Assembly: GCA_021770825.1 (NCBI GenBank)
Contig: JAETQD010000011.1
Span: 58,255 to 122,254 of the forward strand
DNA: 64,000 nt
Source of the DNA: Clostridium sp.
GTDB lineage: Bacteria > Bacillota > Clostridia > Lachnospirales > Lachnospiraceae
Direction of reading: 5' to 3'
Shown here: positions 47,625 through 56,400 of the stretch, one piece after another
Layout of the letters: each line of letters starts with the position of its first letter
Position numbering within the stretch: position 1 is the stretch's first letter
The notes under the pieces: generated by a model
Told to the model about the DNA's origin: nothing
What the model saw: the letters and a program-made list of their open reading frames with translations, nothing else
Database searches by the model: none
Position numbers and translations under genes: made by a program

Positions 47625-48965
47625 TTATTTCGCTGCTGCGTTTGCATTTGTTACGAATGTTTCAACAGCTGCTGTGATATCATCGCCTGCACCAACTGCC
47701 TGAAGCATATTCCACCACTCGGTACGTGCTGTTGCCCAGCCCGGAACTACCTGGTAGTAGTCGCCCATGTACTGCATGAACTGACCATACTCACTCTTCA
47801 TCTCGTCGCCTGCATACATATCAGCCAGGGACTCACGTGTGGACCAGTATGTGGAAGCCTTTACGCAGTCTTCTGTGTTCTCATCACAAGCCCACTTAAT
47901 GAAGGTCTTAGCTGCTTCGATCTTAGCCTCGTCGCCGTTGTTGAATACGCCGAATCCCCAGATACCGCCGCAGAGCTCTGCAACGCCGTCGTCAGACGGG
48001 AATGCCATCGGGAATGCATCGAAGGTAAGTGCGTCTGCATTGTTTGCTTCCTGAGCAATGTTCCAGCAGAATGCCATCTGAAGAACGCCCTGTACGAACA
48101 GGTTGATCTCGTCGCCGCCTACGATAGCCGGGTCAAAGTTGATACCGTCCTGAGCAACCAGTGTCTCAAGAGCTTTGATGTTCTCAGCAGAGTTAGCTGT
48201 GTACTCTGTGTGATCAGCATTTGTGAAGGTACCGCCATACAGGTTGTTGATCAGAGCACGTGTACCCTGGTCGCCGCCCTGGCCGCCGCAGAATACTGCG
48301 CCAACGTTTGCATAGCCTGCATCGTAAAGAGTCTGAACTGCCTTCAGGAAGTTCTCAGTTGTCCAGGTATGTGTTGCTTCGTCCACATACTGCCATGCAC
48401 CTGTCTCCTCAAATACATCGCGGTTGATAGCCATGCAGTGAGCAGTCATACATAACGGATACTCATAGTAAGCGCCGGATGCATCGTGACAAGCTGCTTC
48501 AACGGAAGCATATGTATCGCCTTTTACTTCATCGGTCCAAAGATCGGAAAGATCAACCATAACGCCCTTTGCGCCCCAGTTGGCTACCAGACGCTCCGGT
48601 CCTTCCATGATAATGTCAGGAGCAGTCTTTCCTTCGATTGCTGTGTTTACTTTGTCATCGCCGTCCTGATAGGTCAGGTACTCAACCTTTAATGTAATTT
48701 CCGGATGAGCCTCGTTGAATTTTGCAACAAGACCATCAACGGTAGCCTGGTCACCCCAGTCACCGATCGGGTAGGTCCACAGAGAAAGCTCAACAGGTGC
48801 TCCTGCTGCTTCGGTAGCTGCTGCCGCCTCTGTTTCCTTCGCTGCTTCTGTCTCTTTTGCTGCTTCGGTAGCTGCTGCTGTTGTTTCTGCCGGCTTACTG
48901 CCGCACGCGGTCATGGACATAACCATAGAAGCAGCCAAAAGCATAGCAAGTGATTTTCTTCTCAT
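47625..48965 (-). CDS. Extracellular solute-binding lipoprotein, family 1 (CUT1)
   Basis: A 446-residue lipoprotein: signal peptide RKSLAMLLAASMVMSMTACG with the lipobox Cys, an Ala/Thr/Glu-rich linker (about residues 22-50) and an SBP_bac_1 fold starting VELSLWTYPIGDWGDQA. Family 1 binding proteins deliver sugars; pneumococcal SatA for sialic acid is of this type. The neighbouring esterase, NanA and epimerase genes make sialic acid or a derivative the most likely ligand. It has an excellent promoter (TTGACA-17-TAAAAT) with an overlapping palindrome. Confidence 0.9.
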   Translation of the reverse strand: MRRKSLAMLLAASMVMSMTACGSKPAETTAAATEAAKETEAAKETEAAAATEAAGAPVELSLWTYPIGDWGDQATVDGLVAKFNEAHPEITLKVEYLTYQDGDDKVNTAIEGKTAPDIIMEGPERLVANWGAKGVMVDLSDLWTDEVKGDTYASVEAACHDASGAYYEYPLCMTAHCMAINRDVFEETGAWQYVDEATHTWTTENFLKAVQTLYDAGYANVGAVFCGGQGGDQGTRALINNLYGGTFTNADHTEYTANSAENIKALETLVAQDGINFDPAIVGGDEINLFVQGVLQMAFCWNIAQEANNADALTFDAFPMAFPSDDGVAELCGGIWGFGVFNNGDEAKIEAAKTFIKWACDENTEDCVKASTYWSTRESLADMYAGDEMKSEYGQFMQYMGDYYQVVPGWATARTEWWNMLQAVGAGDDITAAVETFVTNANAAAK

Positions 48966-49035
48966 TTTTACATCCCTCTCCTCTTAAATATTATTTTGCA
49001 CAATGTCACAATGGACATGGTCCTTATATTTATAA

Positions 49036-49073
49036 ATTTTACACAAAACTTCCTGTTTTGTCAACACTGACAA
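49036..49073 (-). promoter_or_regulatory. Promoter and operator of the CUT1-type operon
   Basis: On the minus strand TTGACA (49064-49059) and TAAAAT (49041-49036) are 17 bases apart. The palindrome TTGTCAACACTGACAA (49058-49073) covers the -35 box. A related TGTC...GACA pair lies nearer the gene. Confidence 0.75.
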
Positions 49074-49221
49074 TACAGACTCGCCTTGTTTTTTGAACAT
49101 TTGAAAAATTGTACGAACGGATACCCTCTTCTTCCGGAAAACAGCTTGACCATCCGCTTTAATAATGATATTCTTACAATCAGAAAATAGACTAACTTTT
49201 TTGGAAGGGAGAGCTTATTTT

Positions 49222-49881
49222 ATGAAGAAACATATTCTCTGCCTGGGCGATTCCAATACCCATGGTTATTGTGCCGATCCGGCTGATTGCGCCGATGGCG
49301 GCATCCGTTTCAATGAGTCTGAACGCTGGACAAAACTGCTTCAGGAAAAGCTGGGCGAAGACTACCTGGTCATTGAGGAGGGCCTGTCCGGCCGCACAAC
49401 TGTGTTCCAGGACCCGCTGTTTGAGGGCCTTGCAGCCATTGATTACATCACTCCCTGTATGAAAAGCCATGAAATGATCGATCTTTTGATTATCATGCTG
49501 GGAACCAATGATACCAAAGACCGTTTCTCTGCCAGTGCCCCCTGCATTGCTCTCGGAATGAGCCGTCTTGTGAAAAAGGCCATGGCAGTGGAAGCCTGGA
49601 AGGATGGAAAACCCAATATTCTTGTGATCGCACCGCCTCCAATCGGCGAGGGAATGCTCTCCAGCGAAGTGTCCGGCACCATGGGAAAGGGCTGTGTGGA
49701 AAAGGCAAAAGGCCTTGCAAAAGAATATCAGGCCATCTGCGAACTCCTGGGCGTTCACTTTCTTGACGCCGGAACCTTAGGCTGCGAATTCAATCAGATT
49801 GACTATATGCACCTGACCAAAAAGGGCCATGCCGCTCTCGCAGAAGCCCTGGGTTCCCTCATTCCAGAACTGGTCCGATAA
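49222..49881 (+). CDS. SGNH-family esterase, possibly a sialate O-acetylesterase
   Basis: A 219-residue SGNH/GDSL hydrolase with LCLGDSNTHGYC (nucleophile Ser about residue 10, block I), IMLGTNDTKD (block III) and the Asp-x-x-His pair in NQIDYMHLTKKGHAAL (block V). It lacks a signal peptide, so it acts in the cytoplasm. Placed divergently between the CUT1 importer and the epimerase operon, it could remove O-acetyl groups from imported sialic acids before NanA. Lipase or arylesterase activity cannot be excluded. ATG 49222 follows GGAAGGGAGAGC. Confidence 0.82.
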   Translation: MKKHILCLGDSNTHGYCADPADCADGGIRFNESERWTKLLQEKLGEDYLVIEEGLSGRTTVFQDPLFEGLAAIDYITPCMKSHEMIDLLIIMLGTNDTKDRFSASAPCIALGMSRLVKKAMAVEAWKDGKPNILVIAPPPIGEGMLSSEVSGTMGKGCVEKAKGLAKEYQAICELLGVHFLDAGTLGCEFNQIDYMHLTKKGHAALAEALGSLIPELVR

Positions 49882-49907
49882 AAAGAGTTTTTCCGGCAGA
49901 TAAAAAT

Positions 49908-49947
49908 ACCGCCCGGTCATGGAGAGTTTTCTTCTCCTCCGGGCGGT
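49908..49947. terminator. Bidirectional terminator
   Basis: ACCGCCCGG (49908-49916) pairs with CCGGGCGGT (49939-49947), with A and T runs on each side, between the esterase and the YesL-type gene. Confidence 0.85.
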
Positions 49948-49970
49948 TTTCCTGTCTTATGGTTCTAATT

Positions 49971-50612
49971 TTAATTCTGTCCATCCGCATCTTCTTCCGA
50001 TTCAGAAGGCAGAAACGGAGCGAATACCGGTTCAATAAAAAAGCTGGCAACCACGGCCGATAAGCAGGGCATAAAGATCACGGGCCACCACAGCCACGCG
50101 CAAATCCATATGGTCACTGCGCTCAGAAGACTTAAGGCCACGGTTTTCGGAAGATTTGCCATACACATAAGAACACAGTTTCCGAAAAGCCTGGGAAGAT
50201 CTGTTTCAAAGCGGGATAGCAGCGGAAACAGAAAGCTCAACATCCCAAGCACCACCAGAAACACCACAAAAAATCCCCATAAAAAGGCATATCCCAACTG
50301 GCTTTCAGAAGCCATGGCCCCAATCAGGTTCCACACTTTAAAGCCTGCCCATCCCACTGCCAGTGAAATGAGTCCTGCCGGGATCCCTGTTTTCAAATTC
50401 TTCTTCAGAGACCTGAAAAATCTCCGGTAGACCACTTTTTCTCCCCTCCGGAAGGTGTGGACTGCAGCGTCATAAAGGGCAGCCGTCGCCGGGCCAAAGG
50501 GAATCAGGAATACGGAAAAAAGCAGCCACAGCATGCTTAAAAACAGGCAGTCTGTAATCCAGTTCATTGTGATCACAAGCCCGTTATCTGAATCCATTAA
50601 TTTGTCAAACAT
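49971..50612 (-). CDS. DUF624 (YesL-type) membrane protein
   Basis: A 213-residue membrane protein with about five helices and the DUF624 N-terminus (ITMNWITDCLFLSMLWLLF). Members are encoded next to sugar ABC importers and carbohydrate-degrading genes in Firmicutes; the biochemical role is unknown. ATG 50612 follows GGGAGGTTTTGGTA. It is divergent from the epimerase gene. Confidence 0.85.
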   Translation of the reverse strand: MFDKLMDSDNGLVITMNWITDCLFLSMLWLLFSVFLIPFGPATAALYDAAVHTFRRGEKVVYRRFFRSLKKNLKTGIPAGLISLAVGWAGFKVWNLIGAMASESQLGYAFLWGFFVVFLVVLGMLSFLFPLLSRFETDLPRLFGNCVLMCMANLPKTVALSLLSAVTIWICAWLWWPVIFMPCLSAVVASFFIEPVFAPFLPSESEEDADGQN

Positions 50613-50724
50613 TACCAAAACCTCCCATCGGAGAATGCTTTTTCCAGAGAATTTTACCATACTTCCACCAGACTGGCAACTAAAAAGCCATCAAAAAGAA
50701 ACCTCGCATTCTTCCATAATTTAG

Positions 50725-50753
50725 TTGAAAAAATTTTAACATAGTGATACAGT
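50725..50753 (+). promoter_or_regulatory. Promoter of the epimerase-nanA operon
   Basis: TTGAAA (50725-50730) and TACAGT (50748-50753) are 17 bases apart; transcription would start near 50760, about 55 bases before the epimerase start. Confidence 0.6.
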
Positions 50754-50815
50754 AGAGATATAACTGGGATGTGAAACAGCGTCCGGGAAACGATAATTAT
50801 TAAGGAGGATTTGCT

Positions 50816-52021
50816 ATGGATCGAGAAAAATTCCTGGCCGAACGGGAGTGGGTTCGTTCTGAACTTGCTACGGTTGTAGATTTCTGGCTGAAACATGGTA
50901 TGGATCCGGTTTACGGCGGAGTTTATACCTGTCTGGACCGTACAGGCAAAGTCTATTCAACGGATAAAAGTGTATGGATGCAGGGCCGCTGCGGCTGGAT
51001 GTTCGCTCATATGTGCCATGTATATGGCGTAAAACAGGAGTGGCTGGATGCCAGCAAGAGCTGCCTTGACTTTATGGAAGCCCACTGTATCAACCGTGCG
51101 GCCGGAGACCGTATGTACTTTACTGTTACTGAAGACGGAAAGCCGCTGCGTCAGCGCCGTTACTTCTTCTCAGAGGCTTTTTATGCCAGCGCAAATGCTG
51201 AATATTACGGAGTTACCGGTGATAAAGAGTGCTTAGAGCGCGCCCGCCGTGCTTACAACCTTTACTGGGATCTGTCCCATGGCGGAGAAGACCCGGTAGG
51301 AATGGGCCCGAAAACAATTCCGGAAACACGTTCTGGACGCGCTTTTGGTCAGCCCATGATTATTTTAAATGTAATCAGCATTCTTCTGAGAGTTGACCCG
51401 GAGCACAAGGCTGAATACGAAGACCGTGCACAGCAGTGTGTGGATGAAATCTTTAAATACTTTGTAAAGCCGGATTTAAAATGTGTTCTGGAAAATGTAG
51501 CTCCCGATGGAACTGCACGCTTAAACTACACAGAAGGCCGTACCGTAAATCCGGGCCACGATATCGAGGGCGTATGGTTCATCCTTGAGCATGCAAGACG
51601 TACCGGAGATACCAGCCTGGTTCCGAAGGCTGCACAGATCTTTGACTGGGCAATTGATCTTGGATGGGACAAGGAATACGGCGGACTGCTTTACTTTGTG
51701 GACTGTCTCGGACTTCCGCCGGAGGCTTACGAGCATGATATGAAGCTCTGGTGGCCCCACAACGAGATTCTGATTGCGTCCATGATGCTTTACCGCGATA
51801 CCAAGGACGAGAAGTATCTCGACTGGTTCTATAAGACTCTTGATTACTGTAAGGAGCACTTCTCCGATCCCGAATACGGTGAGTGGTATGGATACCTTCG
51901 CCGCGACGGAAAACCGACGATGCCCTCCACCAAGGGCTCTACCTTCAAGGGACCGTTCCATCTTCCGCGCTGCTTAATCCAGGTGGACCAGATGATGGGC
52001 GAGATTCTGGAACAGGCATAG
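50816..52021 (+). CDS. N-acylglucosamine 2-epimerase (AGE family)
   Basis: A 401-residue alpha6/alpha6-barrel protein of the AGE/renin-binding-protein family: DPVYGGVYTCLDRTG near the N-terminus, then NPGHDIEGVWFILEHARRTG and KLWWPHNEIL, which contain the catalytic histidines, and GPFHLPRCL. Such enzymes interconvert ManNAc and GlcNAc without phosphorylation. With nanA two genes later, it fills the step done by the phosphorylated epimerase NanE in other bacteria, as in the Bacteroides scheme. ATG 50816 follows AAGGAGGATTTGCT. First gene of a three-gene operon. Confidence 0.9.
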   Translation: MDREKFLAEREWVRSELATVVDFWLKHGMDPVYGGVYTCLDRTGKVYSTDKSVWMQGRCGWMFAHMCHVYGVKQEWLDASKSCLDFMEAHCINRAAGDRMYFTVTEDGKPLRQRRYFFSEAFYASANAEYYGVTGDKECLERARRAYNLYWDLSHGGEDPVGMGPKTIPETRSGRAFGQPMIILNVISILLRVDPEHKAEYEDRAQQCVDEIFKYFVKPDLKCVLENVAPDGTARLNYTEGRTVNPGHDIEGVWFILEHARRTGDTSLVPKAAQIFDWAIDLGWDKEYGGLLYFVDCLGLPPEAYEHDMKLWWPHNEILIASMMLYRDTKDEKYLDWFYKTLDYCKEHFSDPEYGEWYGYLRRDGKPTMPSTKGSTFKGPFHLPRCLIQVDQMMGEILEQA

Positions 52022-52031
52022 AGGAGACAGT

Positions 52032-52475
52032 ATGATTTACGACAGACTTTCCAATGTCAGAAAATATCTCGGCATCAACGAAAATCTGGATCTTGCACTG
52101 AACTACATAGCAGAGCATCTGGCAGATATGCCCGAAGAAATTGAATTAAAAGGGCAGGATGTCCGGGCGTTCTTCAATGCATACCAGACAGTGCCGGAAA
52201 GTGAGTGCTTTTTTGAGGCTCACGAGAAATTTGCAGACATCCAGATCATGCGGAGCGGTTCTGAGCGGATCGCCGTAAGCAATGTGGATGCCCTGACTGT
52301 AACAAAATCCGTTCCTGAGAATGATTTCCAGGCTCTGGAAGGTCCTGAGGACCTCTCCATCATTATGAAACCGGATTCCTTCCTGGTTGTATTCCCGGGG
52401 GATGCCCATAAGTTAAAAATCATGGTGGATAAGCCGGAGGATGTTACGAAGACCGTATTTAAGGTTAAAATGTAG
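52032..52475 (+). CDS. YhcH/NanQ-type sialic acid anomerase (paralogue 2)
   Basis: A 147-residue YhcH-family cupin with FEAHEKFADIQIMRSGSERI and DSFLVVFPGDAHKLK, keeping the metal-binding His and Glu positions. It lies 10 bases after the epimerase and 33 bases before nanA, so a role in anomerising Neu5Ac for NanA is well supported. It is clearly diverged from the paralogue at 39148-39597, which may serve another sugar or a different import route. Confidence 0.88.
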   Translation: MIYDRLSNVRKYLGINENLDLALNYIAEHLADMPEEIELKGQDVRAFFNAYQTVPESECFFEAHEKFADIQIMRSGSERIAVSNVDALTVTKSVPENDFQALEGPEDLSIIMKPDSFLVVFPGDAHKLKIMVDKPEDVTKTVFKVKM

Positions 52476-52508
52476 TTATTATATAATTAAAAAGAGAGGT
52501 TGATTATT

Positions 52509-53435
52509 ATGAAGGACATTACTAAGTACCAAGGCCTGATCCCTGCATTCTATGCCTGCTACGATGACGAAGGACAGATTTCTCCTGAAAGAGTCCAGGC
52601 TTACACACGTTTCCTGGTTAAAAAGGGAGTAAAGGGCGTTTACGTTGGCGGCTCCTCAGGTGAATGTATCTACCAGAGCGTTGCTGACCGTAAGCTCCTT
52701 CTTGAGAATGTGGTTGCTGCCGCTGAAGGCAAGCTGACAATCATCGCTCACGTTGCATGCAACAACACAGCAGACAGCCAGGAGCTGGCCCGTCACGCTG
52801 AGAGCCTTGGCGTTGATGCCATCGCTTCCATCCCGCCGATTTACTTCCGTCTTCCGGAGCACGCAATCGCAAAATACTGGAATGATATTTCCGCAGCCGC
52901 TCCCAACACAGATTTCATCATCTACAACATTCCGCAGCTTGCCGGCGTAGCTTTAACCATGCCGCTGTTACACGAAATGTTGAAGAACCCCAATGTTATC
53001 GGTGTTAAGAACTCCTCCATGCCGGTTCAGGACATCCAGATGTTCAAGTATGAAGGTACCCAGGGCGGACGTGAGTTCGTAGTATTCAACGGTCCAGACG
53101 AGCAGTTAATCAGCGGCCTTATGATGGGTGCTGACGGTGCCATCGGCGGAACCTATTCTTCCTGCCCGGAGCTTTACTTAAAGTTATATGAGCTGGCTAA
53201 ATCCGGCGATGCTGAGACAGCACGTGCACTTCAGTATGATATCAACAACATCATCTACGCTCTCTGCTCCTGCAAGGGCAATATGTACGCTGCTATCAAG
53301 GCTGTTCTTAAGAAACGTGAAGGTCTGGAGCTGGGCGGCGTTCGCGCTCCGCTTGTAAACCTTGTTCCGGAAGATGATGCCATCATCGACAAGATCTGCG
53401 GCATGATCGATGCAGCCGTTGCAAAATACCTCTAA
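52509..53435 (+). CDS. nanA: N-acetylneuraminate lyase NanA
   Basis: The 308-residue protein is a DapA/NanA-family class I aldolase. GVYVGGSSGECIYQS (the substrate carboxylate loop), FIIYNIPQLAGVALT (Tyr) and VIGVKNSS with the Schiff-base Lys are present, as is FNGPDEQLISGLMMGADGAI. It cleaves Neu5Ac to ManNAc and pyruvate. The neighbours (AGE epimerase, YhcH, esterase, sialic-type importers) support NanA over other DHDPS-family enzymes. ATG 52509 follows AGAGAGGTTGATT; TTG 52500 is less likely. Last gene of its operon, ending at a strong terminator. Confidence 0.93.
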   Translation: MKDITKYQGLIPAFYACYDDEGQISPERVQAYTRFLVKKGVKGVYVGGSSGECIYQSVADRKLLLENVVAAAEGKLTIIAHVACNNTADSQELARHAESLGVDAIASIPPIYFRLPEHAIAKYWNDISAAAPNTDFIIYNIPQLAGVALTMPLLHEMLKNPNVIGVKNSSMPVQDIQMFKYEGTQGGREFVVFNGPDEQLISGLMMGADGAIGGTYSSCPELYLKLYELAKSGDAETARALQYDINNIIYALCSCKGNMYAAIKAVLKKREGLELGGVRAPLVNLVPEDDAIIDKICGMIDAAVAKYL

Positions 53436-53451
53436 GATTCAGAACGAATGA

Positions 53452-53484
53452 GGCCCCTGCCAGTGAAGGCGGGGGCCCTTTTTT
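53452..53484. terminator. Bidirectional terminator
   Basis: GGCCCCTGCC (53452-53461) pairs with GGCGGGGGCC (53468-53477), followed by a T run, between convergent nanA and the DUF4132-type gene. Confidence 0.88.
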
Positions 53485-56400
53485 CTACCGGATCTGCGAT
53501 AAAATATTGGGATCCTTGATTTTTGTGTCTTCTGCAAACAAAATAATTTTCGACATGATTTCCGCCGTCTTCGGATCGTCGTCGATGAACGGCAGGAACA
53601 TCCGGCCGCGGTGCTGGGAATGCACCGGAACCACATAGAGCATGGTATTTCCCATCTGATGTACCACGCCGCTTCCAAGATGGACTGTGTAACGTCCCAG
53701 CTTTCCGTCGATAACAGCATGGTTTCCTTCCAGCGCAACATTTTTGATTTTGAACAGCTCCAGATTGCATTCCACAATGGCACGGCGCATTTCAACGGTG
53801 GAATGGCTGGTCTCCGGATCCACGCCTCCGGCATGGGCCACGCTGACAGCAAGGTCAACATCCCGCATGACTTCACTGTAAATGATGTCCGGAACCTCCG
53901 TAATCTTCATCGGCTTAAAGGTCTTTCTGTCATAGAATACCACATATTCCAATGTCGGTGCCTCCACGTCACTGGGAGAGAACCAGTCGGCCATGGCGTA
54001 AATTCTGGCAACGATATTCTCTTTATAGTAAATCTTCTGAAGCCCGTCTTCATAATCGGCCACCCAGCGTCGGCTTCTTAAAGCCCCCACCGTCTTCTGC
54101 GGCTGAATCTGGTTTCCTGCAAACATCAGGGATTCTGTCTTATCCAACTCCTCAGAAAGCTTCACATAAAGCTCACGGAAAATCTGCTTGAAGGGCTGGC
54201 GGACCTTTCTCTCGAACAGTACCTTCTGGTATTCATGCCAGCATCCGGCTTCATAGAGGTCATAGGGATGGGCAATATAGACCTTTTCGTCCGGTCCGAT
54301 ATCCGTCAGGGTGCCGGACCAGTCCATCAGACCGGATTCTGTTAAAAAGCCCATACGCACCGGGCTATCCGAAACGCTGTCCTGGCTGCCGTCTGCGGCT
54401 GTTCCTTCGTTTACCGCCTTCACAACCAGCGGCTCCACAATGGGCCGCACCACCGGATTATTTTTAAGCTCCAGAAGCTCCCAGACCTCAAAGGAGGTCC
54501 TGTCCTCCATGGCCTGCTCCATCATCTGCTTCGTCCGGCTGTACTGCTCCTTTAACTTTTTATTGGCATCCTGATACTGGAGCACCATCTCATTCTTTTT
54601 ATATTTTGCCGGAATGGATTTTAAGCTCTTTCCCGCCTTTTCACATAAGAGGCTGCTCTTTCCCGTTTCATCCACATCAAGCTTAAGGGAAATATCTTCC
54701 TCCAGCGTCTGCCATTCAAAATAACTGCCAAAGGATTCTGTAAGCTTCGACTCCATACGGAGCGTCAGCCTGGTCACATCCGTAAATCCGGCATTCACGC
54801 TTAGATTCTGCAGTGCCAGCTCCACGGCACGGCCCTCACTGGCACGTCTCTGGGCACCGAAATTCCGGCTCTCTTTTTTATATTTCTGAATGTACTGGTA
54901 CCGTTCCAGAAGCTGCTCTTCTCTTTTCTTCTTGTTATTATCTAACGGGAGAAGTCCGGTGCTCATAAGCAGGTCTTTGTTTCTCTTGGCATCAATCTCC
55001 GCCTTCAACTCCTCCAGGGATACCTTTCCAAGAGCCGCATCGGCATACTTTCTTGCTCTGGCATGGGCCGTACCGGAAGAAGAATATTTGGCCGCATCAT
55101 AAAGCAGCTTAAAGTTCTTTTCTCCCAGCTTCTCGTAGGCCTCAGAAAACCAGTTCACATCAAAGGCCCCGCCTGCCAGCTCCTCCGGTGTCAGCGGTGT
55201 ATACTTCGCCACCATGGAGGTGGTAAATTCATCCATCCGTTCACTGGTATGGGCCATGAAATAATAGCACCCGCTCTTAAAGCCCGGCATCGCCAGATAT
55301 TCTTCCACCATGAAAATCCACTGGGGCGCGTACATGGCAGCCTCCACCAGCCGTTTTTTCGTAATATCCGTTCCCTTTAAGGCCTTCTTTAAGTCTTTGG
55401 CTGTCTCCTCCGGCTTCGGATGACAAACCTTTAAAAGATGGCTCAGTACGGCCCTCTTACTCTCATCTCTCGAGGAATAATAGTAACGGCTCCGATCCAG
55501 AGGATCATTCCCCAGGGCATTCAAGATCTGAATCAGCGTATCGATTCCATAGATCATAAGGATATCTGTGATACGTCTGGAAAACGGAGTGCTCTGCTCC
55601 CCGCGCTTTAATTCCACCTTAAGAACTACCGGAATGATTTCCTTATAAAGCATATGGGCCAGGGCCATCTCCGGCATTTCATCCCCAATGGCATCAAACC
55701 GGTATTTCCCATCCACAGGCATGATTTTTCCAGGTCCGAAAAATGCATTGAGTACTCCCACTCTGGCGTCTCTCGAAGTAACATTTCCTTTCTGCTCCAC
55801 CGTACTGATTGGCCCGAAAAGACTTCCAAGGCCCATAAAATTAACGATGGCCTTGTAAAACAGGTCCTTGTCCCAAATTCCCCGCACATAGGCCTGGACA
55901 ATGTCCGCCTGGCCAAGAACCGAGCCAAGGGATTCCCCACGGATTTTCGGTCCTTCCTCCAGAGACTCTCTGGAATATCTCTCCCTGATTTTAAACCGCA
56001 GGGTAAAGCCGTTTCCCCAGTCCTCTGCCGGAACATATCTTAACCAGGCCAGCATACTGGCAAAGACCGGAAGTTCAGCCGTCCGCTTCCGTATGATCTC
56101 CGTTCCCCGGTAATAGCGTTCCTCGCTCTCATACATATCATTGGAATCATCCAATACGGAAACCAGCTTCGCAATTCCCGCAAGGGCCCATCTGCTCTTC
56201 AGCTCCTGTGGTACATACTCCATAAACAGAGCATCAATCACCGTACCTGCCTGAACGCCGTAGCGCAGTCCCTGTACCAAGTCCTTAAAGGGTGCCTGCC
56301 CTCCAAACACCAGCTTATAAATTTCAAGATTGTTCTCATAATCCCTTCGTCCATACCGGCAGGCCTGGTAAAGGTACAGCTCCATAAGCATATCCGGCGT

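Noticed and set aside
47493..48455. Open frame of 320 codons, very Cys-rich, on the plus strand
   Set aside because: Antisense to the CUT1 binding protein; the cysteines come from reverse reading of Ala/Thr codons.
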